Shown: positions 21,474 through 29,558, numbered from the stretch's first letter. The stretch is 40,150 bases of DNA from Flavobacteriales bacterium UBA5933 (GCA_002430925.1 DJDD01000050.1:1-40150), one strand, 5' to 3'. Numbers and translations are program-made. The notes: generated by a model not told the origin, from the letters alone.

Positions 21474-22756
21474 AACCAAGAACAAAGGCCCAAATAGAAA
21501 TTTTTAATTTAAGTAAATTAGTTTTAGATGTTGCAGATAAAATTAAAAATTGGGCATACAAAGAATGTAATGAGCATATCGGGTTAGCAACAACTAAAAA
21601 TTTTTGGTGTATAGACTGTGGTAATGAACACTCACTAAGTTTAGTAAAAAATAATAAAGTTACATGTCCATCATGCAAAAGTAAATTAACAATAGAAAAA
21701 TCCTTAAAAAGGAAGTGTCATCAAAATTATAATGTTGCTTTTGCTGAAGTGTTAGGAGATTACCAGGTAATAAGAATATTTGAAATTAATTCCTATCATC
21801 GAAAACACGAAAAACCAACTGTCTATGTTCGCGAAAACATAATGCAATTTATTCCTTCTGATCATAGAAAAGTCCAATATGTAGCTAGGTCTGCAAGTAT
21901 GGGGAGTTATGAACCTCGTTATGGTGATTTAGAAATTAGAAAACCACACGCATGGAAAGAAAGACTTTATAATCCTTTGCCGTATATGTTTCATCCGTGG
22001 TCCTCTTTTAAAGACGAGTATTCTAAATTAGGAGTAAATCATAATTTACAAGGACTTACACTTTTAACTTTAATAGATAATCTTAATTATTCTCAAGCTG
22101 AAACTTTACTCAAAGCAAAACAATTTTCATTACTAAACTATTTTGGAACTGACAACCGAAGTAAAGTAATTAATCACTGGCCATCAATTAAAATAGCAAT
22201 TCGAAATAATTATTTTCCTAATGATGCTAGTATGTGGCTTGATTATCTTGATTTATTAGATCATTTTGGAAAAGATATACGAAGTCCAAAGTATTTATTT
22301 CCAAAAGATTTAAATAAAACCCATGATAAATTAGTCGAAAAAAGACGATTGATTCAGAAGAAATTAGAATTAGAAAAAAGAAAAAGAGAGTTAGAATACG
22401 ACGAGAAAATTTACGCTAAAAAGATTCAAAATTTTTTAGGGATGGAATTTTCGAAAGGAGAACTAAAAATTAAAATTCTCGAGAGTGTAAAAGAATTTAT
22501 TGAAGAAGGCGACACGCATAAGCATTGTGTATTCACAAATAAATACTACAACAAAGAAGATAGTCTATTGTTTTCTGCAACCTATAAAGGCATGAGAATA
22601 GAAACTGTTGAAATATCTATATCAAACCTTGAAATTTTGCAATCAAGAGGTTTTCAAAACAAAGCAAGTAAATTCAATAAGCATATTTTAAATTTAGTTA
22701 ACGAGAACATGTTTCAAATAGAAGAGAGACTGTATAAATTTCAAGAAACAGCATAA
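21470..22756 (+). CDS. PcfJ-like protein with N-terminal zinc ribbon
   Basis: 428 residues. Zinc ribbon from Cys47, Cys50, Cys66 and Cys69 (CIDC...CPSC). The C-terminal part about 330-415 matches the PcfJ pattern: ESVKEFIEEGDTHKHCVF, YYNKEDSLLFSA, RIETVEISISNLEILQSRG. PcfJ was named from a conjugative plasmid and is frequent in phages of Bacteroidota; its function is unknown. It forms a pair with the upstream PcfK-like gene. Confidence 0.8.
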   Translation: MKPRTKAQIEIFNLSKLVLDVADKIKNWAYKECNEHIGLATTKNFWCIDCGNEHSLSLVKNNKVTCPSCKSKLTIEKSLKRKCHQNYNVAFAEVLGDYQVIRIFEINSYHRKHEKPTVYVRENIMQFIPSDHRKVQYVARSASMGSYEPRYGDLEIRKPHAWKERLYNPLPYMFHPWSSFKDEYSKLGVNHNLQGLTLLTLIDNLNYSQAETLLKAKQFSLLNYFGTDNRSKVINHWPSIKIAIRNNYFPNDASMWLDYLDLLDHFGKDIRSPKYLFPKDLNKTHDKLVEKRRLIQKKLELEKRKRELEYDEKIYAKKIQNFLGMEFSKGELKIKILESVKEFIEEGDTHKHCVFTNKYYNKEDSLLFSATYKGMRIETVEISISNLEILQSRGFQNKASKFNKHILNLVNENMFQIEERLYKFQETA

Positions 22757-22767
22757 AGCATAAAACT

Positions 22768-22911
22768 ATGAACTACAAAGAAATTGCCAAAAATACTGGC
22801 TTAAAAATCAACCATGTAAAAATGGTTTTGGAAGGAAAAAGAAAAGCGAGTTTAAGTGATAAAATCACAATTAGATTTGCAATTACTCACTTAAAATTAA
22901 ATAAGCTATGA
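22768..22911 (+). CDS. Small HTH-like protein (47 aa)
   Basis: MNYKEIAKNTGLKINHVKMV then LEGKRKASLSDKITIRFAIT and HLKLNKL. This is close to a minimal XRE helix-turn-helix: KEIAKNTGLKINHVKMVLEG as helix-turn-helix, ASLSDKITIRFAI after it. The TGA overlaps the ATG of the YopX gene (ATGA). Confidence 0.6.
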   Translation: MNYKEIAKNTGLKINHVKMVLEGKRKASLSDKITIRFAITHLKLNKL

Positions 22912-23228
22912 AAAAACTATTTAGAAGCTGGAACGAAATAGATAAATGTTTTTATTATTTCGAAAATGGTAAATATTATGCTTCTTTAGATTTTAAAGAA
23001 GAGTTGTACTCAGAAGTTTTTAATTGGAAAAATGCAGATCAATACACTGGATTAAAAGATAAGAACGGTAATAAGATATTTGAGGGGGATAAAGTAAAAG
23101 CTTTTGGAAGTCATTACGAAGTAGTTTTTAATGATGGTGCATTTTACTTAAAAAGAGAAAATGTACATCATAGATTATCAAGGACAATTCAAGACTTAGA
23201 AATAATAGATAGCATTCACGACAAATAA
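22908..23228 (+). CDS. YopX family protein
   Basis: 106 residues. YFENGKYYASLDF, then the hallmark QYTGLKDKNGNKIFEGDKV followed by beta strands (HYEVVFNDGAFYLKRENVHH) and EIIDSIHDK. YopX proteins are small phage proteins of unknown function found widely in early regions. Complete at normal length. Confidence 0.85.
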   Translation: MKKLFRSWNEIDKCFYYFENGKYYASLDFKEELYSEVFNWKNADQYTGLKDKNGNKIFEGDKVKAFGSHYEVVFNDGAFYLKRENVHHRLSRTIQDLEIIDSIHDK

Positions 23229-23233
23229 ATCCC

Positions 23234-23302
23234 ATGAAAAACATAATATTCAAAATAGCATTACTATTCAGTGATAAAGTATTAATTAAAAAACATTGGT
23301 AA
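23234..23302 (+). CDS. Possible very small peptide (22 aa)
   Basis: MKNIIFKIALLFSDKVLIKK then HW. It fits between two genes with 5-nt and 1-nt gaps and is amphipathic/hydrophobic. Too short to judge; offered as a candidate only. Confidence 0.25.
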   Translation: MKNIIFKIALLFSDKVLIKKHW

Positions 23303-23303
23303 A

Positions 23304-23558
23304 ATGACACGACAAGAAATAATGGATAACTACGCTAAGGAGCAAGGTTATAAAGATTGGAAGAATTTAAGTTTTGTAGTTCATGCATTAGTTTTAGAAG
23401 AACATATAGACAAAGTAATCGACTTAATTCAAGACGAGTTAAGGAATAACATAGCTTCTATCGAGGATATTAGTTTTCAAAGCAAAGATAAATTTGGAAA
23501 TTACAATTGGGTAAATGGAGTTACAGTTGAAGCGATATTAGACACACCTAATTTATAA
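23304..23558 (+). CDS. Unknown small early protein
   Basis: 84 residues, acidic. RQEIMDNYAKEQGYKDWKNL, then a helix EEHIDKVIDLIQDELRNNIA and strands ending VNGVTVEAILDTPNL. No family recognised. Last gene before a terminator, so the 3' end of this early transcript. Confidence 0.65.
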   Translation: MTRQEIMDNYAKEQGYKDWKNLSFVVHALVLEEHIDKVIDLIQDELRNNIASIEDISFQSKDKFGNYNWVNGVTVEAILDTPNL

Positions 23559-23588
23559 AAAAAGTCAATTTTCCCACTCCTTAAACTT

Positions 23589-23611
23589 CACTCAAACTTG
23601 AGTGTTTTTTT
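23589..23611 (+). terminator. Intrinsic terminator of the early operon
   Basis: CACTCA-AACT-TGAGTG hairpin followed by seven T. It separates the early block from the RuvC promoter region. Confidence 0.75.
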
Positions 23612-23632
23612 AGTCCAAAAAGTAACTAAAAA

Positions 23633-23684
23633 GTACAGTTGTATCAAATAAAATACAAAAGGGTAATAAAGTGTACAATTGTAT
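23633..23684. promoter_or_regulatory. 20-bp-phased operator array before the RuvC gene
   Basis: GTACAGTTGTAT at 23633, ATACAAAAGGGT at 23653 (left half only) and GTACAATTGTAT at 23673. Starts are 20 bp apart, matching the arrays at 3654 and 8214. It lies upstream of a TATGTTTG box, a placement that would suit activation or repression. Confidence 0.58.
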
Positions 23685-23693
23685 CATAAAATA

Positions 23694-23728
23694 TTGATTT
23701 TTAGTAAAATATATGACATTTATGTTTG
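23694..23728 (+). promoter_or_regulatory. Candidate promoter of the RuvC leader transcript
   Basis: TTG at 23694 and TATGTTTG at 23721-23728, spacing 24 nt, one more than the usual upper limit. Transcription would start near 23735, giving a leader of about 95 nt that contains the attenuator-like hairpins. Confidence 0.4.
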
Positions 23729-23772
23729 TTTATTTAAAGTATTAGTTTAATCTTTACAGCTCAATTACTAGG

Positions 23773-23828
23773 AGAGGTTATTTGGTTTATTTTTATGGTT
23801 TAGCCTCTTAAGAAATTAAGAGGTTTTT
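23773..23828 (+). promoter_or_regulatory. Leader attenuator with mutually exclusive hairpins
   Basis: Terminator form: CCTCTTA (23804-23810) with TAAGAGG (23817-23823) and then five T, ending 2 nt before the ATG. Alternative form: AGAGGTTA (23773-23780) with TAGCCTCT (23801-23808), including one G-U pair, which uses up the left arm of the terminator. Confidence 0.5.
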
Positions 23829-23830
23829 AC

Positions 23831-24256
23831 ATGATTTTAATCGGAATTGATCCTGACGTTGACAAAAGTGGTTTTGCTTTAATTCATAATAAAAATTACG
23901 AATTGCAAAATCTTACGTTCTTTGAACTTTTTGAGAAATTAAGAAGATTGAAAAATGATTTCCCGACAGAAGATATAAGAGTTTTTATTGAGTGTGGATT
24001 TTTAAATAAATCAAATTGGCACAAGATTAAAAAAGGTTCTGCTTCTATAAATGCGAACATAGGAAATCGCACTGGAAGAAATCACGAAGTTTCATATAAA
24101 CTTATTGAGATGTGTGAATTCTTAAATCTAACTTTTTTCAAGGTTAAACCAACCACTAGGAAAAGAGATAGTAAAGAATTTAAACTCATTACAGGAATAA
24201 GCAAAAGAACTAACCAAGAGCAAAGAGATGCTTTTATGTTAGTTTACGGAAGATAA
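23831..24256 (+). CDS. RuvC-like Holliday junction resolvase
   Basis: 141 residues with RNase H fold motifs of the RuvC type: IGIDPDVDKSGFALI (Asp7), VFIECGF (Glu54), and NQEQRDAFML (Glu130/Asp133) at the end. VSYKLIEMCEFLNLTFFKVKP fits the middle helix-strand. It would resolve branched phage DNA before packaging. Transcribed alone from a leader with an attenuator-like structure and phased operators, just before the late region. Confidence 0.82.
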   Translation: MILIGIDPDVDKSGFALIHNKNYELQNLTFFELFEKLRRLKNDFPTEDIRVFIECGFLNKSNWHKIKKGSASINANIGNRTGRNHEVSYKLIEMCEFLNLTFFKVKPTTRKRDSKEFKLITGISKRTNQEQRDAFMLVYGR

Positions 24257-24258
24257 AC

Positions 24259-24381
24259 TCATTTTTTAATATTAATATACTCTAAAAACACACATAAGAT
24301 AAATTGAAGTTTTTTGTTAAATTCTGTTTGCTCTCCGTTTTCAGTCTGTGAGATTTTTATTAGTTCAAAATTTTCTGACAT
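24259..24381 (-). CDS. Possible small leftward gene (40 aa)
   Basis: MSENFELIKISQTENGEQTE then FNKKLQFILCVFLEYINIKK. Coding-like composition, ATG in an A-rich leader, and it ends 3 nt from the convergent RuvC gene. No family and no clear promoter; low confidence. Confidence 0.35.
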   Translation of the reverse strand: MSENFELIKISQTENGEQTEFNKKLQFILCVFLEYINIKK

Positions 24382-24427
24382 AATTTAATATTTTGTTTTT
24401 TTATTCAGTTTATCGTGTGTTTTTAAT

Positions 24428-24501
24428 GGAATGGTAGCTCAGATGGTAGTAGCGTTGGACTGAAAATCCAAAGGTCAAAGGTTCGATTCCTTTCCGTTCC
24501 A
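24428..24501 (+). tRNA. tRNA-Phe (GAA)
   Basis: Acceptor GGAATGG/CCGTTCC with one T-G pair and discriminator A. Anticodon arm TTGGA-CTGAAAA-TCCAA gives anticodon GAA. T arm AAAGG-TTCGATT-CCTTT. The D stem (GCTC/TAGC) has only three good pairs, so the fold is slightly degenerate. CCA is not encoded (ACAA follows). It lies in the gap between early and late phage genes; phage-carried. Confidence 0.9.
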
Positions 24502-24539
24502 CAAAACTTATCCATCAAGAAGTTTTATATTTTGGGTAG

Positions 24540-24570
24540 AAAGCCAGTGAAGCGTAGTAGCTGGCTTTTT
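24540..24570 (+). terminator. Intrinsic terminator after tRNA-Phe
   Basis: Stem AAAGCCAG/CTGGCTTT with a 13-nt loop, then further T. It closes the tRNA transcript. Its 5' half resembles that of the next hairpin at 24611, as if the two were duplicated. Confidence 0.7.
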
Positions 24571-24610
24571 CATTAAGAATTTAATTTTAATAATCATAGC
24601 GCCAACAATT

Positions 24611-24651
24611 AAGGCAGTCAAGTAGTAAACTGCTATTTAACTGCCTTTTTT
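24611..24651 (+). terminator. Terminator-like switchable hairpin before the first late gene
   Basis: AAGGCAGT (24611-24618) pairs with ACTGCCTT (24640-24647), followed by T to 24651, ten nt before the ATG at 24662. The same left arm can instead pair its GCAGT with ACTGC at 24629-24633. This gives two exclusive folds. A second leader terminator directly before a start codon in this phage. Confidence 0.6.
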
Positions 24652-24661
24652 AATTTAATAC

Positions 24662-25180
24662 ATGACAGAAGTAGAAGTAAATAGATTTAATTCAGAGAAT
24701 GCTCAACATTTTCTAATATCAGACCTTCCAAAAAGGATTTCGATATTGGATAATGAAAAGTATTTATTTCTACCTACAGAATGGACCAGCGACAATGATT
24801 TTATCGTATTAAAGTTTAGAGCTGAACAGATGGGGTATAAAATTGAATACGCCAACAAAGCTCCAAAATCCTCAATTAAATTAATTTTTGATGAAATAGA
24901 AAGAGCAATTGAAGCTGTAACAAATTTAACTGCTACAGATTACTGCATAAGAGAAAAAACAAATAATCTCCACAACGTAAGGTCTATTTATATCTACATA
25001 GCTAAAAAATATAAAATTGAATATTCTACAATAGCCGCTAAGCTAAATAGAACAATTGATGCGATAAAAAAAACAGAAAAAAAACATGATGATATGTTTA
25101 GGTTTAATATCGAATACAGAAGGCTGTATAATGATGTTATGACCATTATAAAAAATAACCAAGTAATTGAGAGAGTATGA
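24662..25180 (+). CDS. Protein with DnaA domain-IV-like C-terminus
   Basis: 172 residues. N-terminal part (1-80) not recognised. Residues about 80-165 resemble the DnaA C-terminal DNA-binding domain: VTNLTATDYCIREKTNNLHN, then VRSIYIYIAKKYKIEYSTIA, AKLNRTIDAIKKTEKKHDDM. The RDHTT core that reads DnaA boxes is replaced by NRTID, so target recognition should differ. First gene of the late region; it may be a late regulator or replication-related. The stop overlaps the next start (ATGA). Confidence 0.65.
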   Translation: MTEVEVNRFNSENAQHFLISDLPKRISILDNEKYLFLPTEWTSDNDFIVLKFRAEQMGYKIEYANKAPKSSIKLIFDEIERAIEAVTNLTATDYCIREKTNNLHNVRSIYIYIAKKYKIEYSTIAAKLNRTIDAIKKTEKKHDDMFRFNIEYRRLYNDVMTIIKNNQVIERV

Positions 25181-25545
25181 AAAAAGAAGAATTGAGAATA
25201 GGGAATATAGTGGATAGAGGAACTGTATACGAAATTAGAAATACTGTCGCAAGAATACATTATGGAGATAGATATTCTTTGATAGCGTACGAGGAATTAA
25301 AACCGATCCAACTAAATGATGAATTAATCACAAAGCTAGGAGGTGAAATTGAAATTTTGTATCAAAATGAACCACTTGAAGCTTGTAGGTTAAAAACTTG
25401 CACAATTCAAGGGTTTAGTATGCATTACGATCAAATTTCACATAATATTCCTTTAGGACCATACAATGTTCCAGTAAAATATTTACATGAACTTCAAAAT
25501 TTATATTACGCACTTAAAAATCAAGAACTAGAAATAAAACTATAA
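25177..25545 (+). CDS. Conserved phage protein of unknown function
   Basis: 122 residues. ELRIGNIVDRGTVYEIRNTV, then ELKPIQLNDELITKLGG and a C-terminal VKYLHELQNLYYAL. This ELRIGN...ELKPI...L pattern is frequent in phages of Bacteroidota, where it is annotated only as hypothetical. Starts in an ATGA overlap. Confidence 0.72.
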   Translation: MKKEELRIGNIVDRGTVYEIRNTVARIHYGDRYSLIAYEELKPIQLNDELITKLGGEIEILYQNEPLEACRLKTCTIQGFSMHYDQISHNIPLGPYNVPVKYLHELQNLYYALKNQELEIKL

Positions 25546-25548
25546 CCA

Positions 25549-25785
25549 ATGGAAAAACCTAGTAAAATTGCAGTAATAGGGAACTTTAATAATCATTCAT
25601 ATTTATCTAATTCGTTTCATGATTTAATTCAGAATAAACTTGAGGAAGATTTAAATAATTTAAAATACAGTTCCTACGAAATATCAGATTACAGAGTAAT
25701 GAATCCTGATATAAAAGATGGAAAACAAAAGCGAAGAGAAAGAAGATTAGCTGAAAGATTAAAAAATAAGCGTAAAAAGAAATAA
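25549..25785 (+). CDS. Small protein with strongly basic C-terminus
   Basis: 78 residues. The last 25 residues are very basic (KQKRRERRLAERLKNKRKKK), suggesting nucleic-acid binding. N-terminal part unremarkable. Preceded by AACCAATG, the same leader as the next two genes. No family recognised. Confidence 0.6.
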   Translation: MEKPSKIAVIGNFNNHSYLSNSFHDLIQNKLEEDLNNLKYSSYEISDYRVMNPDIKDGKQKRRERRLAERLKNKRKKK

Positions 25786-25788
25786 CCA

Positions 25789-26247
25789 ATGAAACATTCA
25801 GAATTAGTTGAAATAGCTTATAAATGGGTTTTAAAGAGATGTGGAGTTGCTTTTAAAGAAATTACATGCCAAAATAAAGAAATTCCTGATGTGATTGGAT
25901 TTCGATCAGATTATTCTTTTTTAATCGAAGCCAAAACAAGCAAATCGGATTTCTTAGTAGATAAAAAGAAATCTTTTAGAATTAATCCATCAGAAGGAGT
26001 TGGAGATTTTCGATTTTTTATTGCTGTAGAAGGTTTATTAAAAATTGAAGACTTACCTAAAGATTGGGGATTAATAGAAGTAAATGAAAAAGGAAAAGTA
26101 GTTAAAGAATATAATCCTTTTGGAGGAGGAAATATGTACGGCTCTTGGTTTAAAGTACCTAAAAACAGAGAAGCAGAAACTAATATTATGTATTCTGCTT
26201 TAAGAAGAAATTTCGATTTAATTAAAAACAGTAATTACAATAAATAA
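25789..26247 (+). CDS. PD-(D/E)XK-type nuclease
   Basis: 152 residues. The motif order E (KHSELVEIAYKWVLK), PDVIGF (Asp near 38) and FLIEAKTSKSDF (Glu-Xaa-Lys near 50-52) with downstream strand GDFRFFIAVEG is the PD-(D/E)XK endonuclease core. It lies just upstream of the terminase genes, where HNH or PD-(D/E)XK nucleases often aid packaging. Substrate unknown. Confidence 0.75.
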   Translation: MKHSELVEIAYKWVLKRCGVAFKEITCQNKEIPDVIGFRSDYSFLIEAKTSKSDFLVDKKKSFRINPSEGVGDFRFFIAVEGLLKIEDLPKDWGLIEVNEKGKVVKEYNPFGGGNMYGSWFKVPKNREAETNIMYSALRRNFDLIKNSNYNK

Positions 26248-26250
26248 CCA

Positions 26251-26862
26251 ATGAAACAAAGCAAATCAAATATCGTAAAAGAGTGGAAGTCATCTGATAT
26301 AAAAATCAAGAAGGATTCTAAGGGTTTGCTTTGGGTTGTTCTTGGGAAAGAAAAGGTTAAACTTCCTAAAGGAATAACTGTCAAAAATATATCTGTACAA
26401 ATTGCTAAAGATGTATTAAATGGAAAAGAATTAAAAGAACCTAATCCCGTAGGCGCCCCGTTGTTATATAAAACGGAATATAACGAACAGGTTTATAAGC
26501 TATGTCTTCTTGGTGCAACTGATGCTGAACTAGGTAATTTCTTTAATGTTACAGAAACAACTATTAATAATTGGAAGATTGAATTTCCAGAGTTTTTTGA
26601 GTCCATAAAAAAGGGTAAAGAATATGCTGACGCTAATGTTGCAAATAAGCTTTACAACCGTGCTTTAGGTTACGAACATAAGGAAGATAAAATATTCAAC
26701 GATCAAGGAGTTCCTATGATTGTTCCGACAGTTAAACATTATCCACCAGATACAACCGCAGCAATTTTTTGGCTAAAGAATAGACAGCCTGCAAAGTGGA
26801 GAGAAAAGCAAGAAGTAGAAACAACAATAAAAGTAGAACAACCTTTATTTGGTGATGATTAA
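26251..26862 (+). CDS. terS: Terminase small subunit
   Basis: 203 residues. The centre has a terminase-small HTH: LCLLGATDAELGNFFNVTET then TINNWKIEFPEFFESIKKGK. Then ANKLYNRALGYEH and a C-terminal YPPDTTAAIFWLKNRQPAKW, typical for TerS of phages with PBSX/Phage_terminase_3-type large subunits. The N-terminal 70 residues form an extra basic/strand-rich extension. It binds the packaging site. Overlaps terL by 8 nt. Confidence 0.85.
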   Translation: MKQSKSNIVKEWKSSDIKIKKDSKGLLWVVLGKEKVKLPKGITVKNISVQIAKDVLNGKELKEPNPVGAPLLYKTEYNEQVYKLCLLGATDAELGNFFNVTETTINNWKIEFPEFFESIKKGKEYADANVANKLYNRALGYEHKEDKIFNDQGVPMIVPTVKHYPPDTTAAIFWLKNRQPAKWREKQEVETTIKVEQPLFGDD

Positions 26863-28138
26863 ACCTGTAGTAGAATTCAATGGTTTTAGATACACGACAT
26901 CAATTAAGAAATTAAGAAAACTTAAAAAGCGTATTCGTGTTATTCCTGGAGGAAGTTCCGCAGGTAAGACTTTTGGTATTCTACCGATTTTAATTGACAC
27001 AGCGATAAAAACTCCAATGTTAGAGATTTCTGTAGTTTCTGAATCTGTTCCACATTTAAGAAAAGGAGCTTTGAAAGACTTTCTTAAGATAATGAAAGCA
27101 ACAGGTCGTTACATTGACAAGAATTATAATAGAACGTTATTAACTTACACTTTTGCAAATGGGAGTTACATTGAGTTCTTTTCTGTAGATAACGAAGAAA
27201 GAGTAAGAGGTCCACGTCGTAACATTCTTTACATGAATGAAGCGAATAACATTCGTTTTGATACTTATCATCAATTAGCTATTCGTACATCACATGAAAT
27301 TTGGATAGATTTTAACCCATCAAATGAATTTTGGGCACATGAAGAATTAAGCGAAAAAGATAACGATGATGTTGAATGGTTGACGCTTACTTACAAGGAT
27401 AATGAGGCTTTGCCAGAATCAATTGTCAATGAATTAGAAAAAGCGAGAACAAAAGCATTTTACAGTCCGTTATTACCAATTAATGAATTATTCCAAGAAG
27501 ATAATATTAAAAGTGCTTATTGGTCGAATTGGTGGAAGGTTTATGGGCTTGGTTTATTAGGAGCTTTAGAAGGTGTAATTTTCAGCAACTGGTCTAAAGT
27601 TAAAAACATTCCAAACGGCGCTAAACTATTAGGTTTAGGAATTGATTTTGGTTATACGAATGATCCAACTGCAATTCCTGCTATTTATCAATTTAACAAT
27701 GAATACTACATTGATGAAGTCGAATATAAAGTAGGAATGAATAATAATCAAATAGCGAAAAAATTAACTAAAGACGGTTTTGTTCGTAGTGATAAAATGG
27801 TCGCAGACTGTGCAGAACCTAAATCAATAGACGAAATCAATTCATTCGGCTTTTATATTAAACCATCAAAGAAAGGGAAAGACTCTATTATGTTTGGAAT
27901 AGAGGTTTTGCAACAACACCATTTCAATGTAACTGAACGCTCAACTAATATAATAGAAGAATTAAGAAAGTATTGTTGGGACGTTGATAAAAATGGAAAG
28001 AAATTAAACAAGCCTATTGACGATTATAATCACGCAATGGACGCTTTAAGATATATAGGAATTGAAGTTTTACCTCATAAAGTGGTAAGTAGAAATTCAA
28101 AAACCACCGACGACATATTATCAAGATTAAATTTTTAA
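26855..28138 (+). CDS. terL: Terminase large subunit
   Basis: 427 residues from the ATG at 26855 (TTG and GTG just upstream are alternatives). Walker A GGSSAGKT (32-39), Walker B ILYMNEAN (about 124-131), and an RNase H-type nuclease domain beginning GIDFGYTNDPTA (Asp near 264), with VADCAEPKSIDEI and a final DDYNHAMDALRY. It pumps and cuts DNA. PBSX/T4-like family. The C-terminal tail KTTDDILSRLNF recurs in the unrelated 83-aa protein at 10163-10414. Confidence 0.93.
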   Translation: MIKPVVEFNGFRYTTSIKKLRKLKKRIRVIPGGSSAGKTFGILPILIDTAIKTPMLEISVVSESVPHLRKGALKDFLKIMKATGRYIDKNYNRTLLTYTFANGSYIEFFSVDNEERVRGPRRNILYMNEANNIRFDTYHQLAIRTSHEIWIDFNPSNEFWAHEELSEKDNDDVEWLTLTYKDNEALPESIVNELEKARTKAFYSPLLPINELFQEDNIKSAYWSNWWKVYGLGLLGALEGVIFSNWSKVKNIPNGAKLLGLGIDFGYTNDPTAIPAIYQFNNEYYIDEVEYKVGMNNNQIAKKLTKDGFVRSDKMVADCAEPKSIDEINSFGFYIKPSKKGKDSIMFGIEVLQQHHFNVTERSTNIIEELRKYCWDVDKNGKKLNKPIDDYNHAMDALRYIGIEVLPHKVVSRNSKTTDDILSRLNF

Positions 28139-28145
28139 CAAACAA

Positions 28146-29558
28146 TTGAAAGAATTATATGAATTAATTGGAATACCCGAAGCTGATGGATTAAATGAAC
28201 TTATTAACGCTCTTAAACAAGGGAAGGACAAGACAAAAATTATTGCAGAAGCAAAAAAACAACTTGATCCGAATATGCATGATATCATGATTCCTCATTT
28301 AAGAGATAAACGCAATAAGAAAAGAGGAGAAAAAGCAAAAGACAAAGAACTTGTTTCAATTGCTCTTGCTCTTCAAAAATGGATTGTCAAGAAAGAAAAG
28401 GCGATGATTTTCGGTAATACGCCGTTACTTAAAGCTAATATTGACCAGAATAGTAAAATTTCGAAAGACGTTTTAAAGGCTATTGAAAGAATCTTACATG
28501 ACAATAAAGAATCTTCACTAAATAGAAAAATAGCTGAATGCGTAGGTTCGTATACGGAAGGTGGAGAAATTTGGTATTTAAGAAAGAGAGAAGAAAAGCA
28601 TTCTTCATACGGGTTCGATACTGATATCGATGTAAAAGTAATGCAGTTAACTCCAAAAAATGGAGAGAATTTATACACTTTCACTGATGATTTTAACGAC
28701 TTAAAAGCCTTTTCTCGCAACTATTCAAAAAAGGAGAACGGGAAAGAAGTTAATTATTTTGAAGTTTATACGGCTAACAAAACATATAAATTCAAACAAG
28801 ATAATTCAGAATGGACACTTTTGGAAAATTACCCACAAGACCAAATATTAAAGAAAATACCTATTGCATTCGCCGAACAAGAACACACTTCATGGTATGA
28901 TGTTCAAAAACTTATTGAACGTTATGAGCAATTAATTTCAGATCATGGAGAAGTGAACGACCGAAATGCTTATCCTATATTATTAATCGAAGGAGGATTG
29001 GTTGATTTTTTAGAAAGAGGTCCAGGGGGAGGTATAAAACTAGAAAATGGATCAGATGCTAAGTATTTATCATGGGATAACGCTCCAGAATCTATTAAAC
29101 TAGAAATTGAAAATATTGTAAAGAATATTCAATTAATTTCTCAAACACCAAATTTTTCATTTGATGAAGTAAAAAGAATGAGCGCTTTATCTGGTACAGC
29201 TTTAAAAATGTTGTTCCTAGACGCACATCTTAAAGTTATGGAAAAAAGAGAAATCTACGATGAGTATTTGCAACGTAGAATCAATATTATCAAAAGAATA
29301 TTGGCAACTCTAAATCCAGCTTGGAAAACTGAAATTGATAACATGATTATCGAACCAGAGATAGTTCCTTTCATGGTTGAAAATGAAAAAGAACAAGTTG
29401 AGATTGCTCTTCTTAAAAATGGAAATAAACCTTTAGAATCTCACGAAAAGTCTGTTAAAGATTGGCAAGGGCAAGACACGGAAGATTACGAACAAATTAA
29501 AAAAGAAGAAAAAGAATCTGCTAACGTAGGTTACTTTTCTGCTGAGGAAGTTGAATAG
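28146..29558 (+). CDS. Portal protein (SPP1 gp6-like)
   Basis: 470 residues. Typical SPP1-type portal features: an N-terminal helical region, IVKKEKAMIFGNTPLL, TYSEGGEIW-like TEGGEIWYLRK, FAEQEHTSWYDVQKLIERYE, and a helical LSGTALKMLFLDAHLKVMEK stem region. The start is a TTG at 28146, 7 nt after terL; the first in-frame ATG lies about 126 nt inside and would remove conserved sequence. It forms the dodecameric DNA channel. Confidence 0.88.
   Translation: MKELYELIGIPEADGLNELINALKQGKDKTKIIAEAKKQLDPNMHDIMIPHLRDKRNKKRGEKAKDKELVSIALALQKWIVKKEKAMIFGNTPLLKANIDQNSKISKDVLKAIERILHDNKESSLNRKIAECVGSYTEGGEIWYLRKREEKHSSYGFDTDIDVKVMQLTPKNGENLYTFTDDFNDLKAFSRNYSKKENGKEVNYFEVYTANKTYKFKQDNSEWTLLENYPQDQILKKIPIAFAEQEHTSWYDVQKLIERYEQLISDHGEVNDRNAYPILLIEGGLVDFLERGPGGGIKLENGSDAKYLSWDNAPESIKLEIENIVKNIQLISQTPNFSFDEVKRMSALSGTALKMLFLDAHLKVMEKREIYDEYLQRRINIIKRILATLNPAWKTEIDNMIIEPEIVPFMVENEKEQVEIALLKNGNKPLESHEKSVKDWQGQDTEDYEQIKKEEKESANVGYFSAEEVE

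Noticed and set aside
24428..24501. tRNA-Phe as the prophage attachment site
   Set aside because: It lies in the middle of the phage genome with phage genes on both sides, so it cannot be the current chromosomal junction.
28373..28720. 115-codon leftward frame opposite the portal gene
   Set aside because: Fully inside a well-supported structural gene; composition of a shadow frame.
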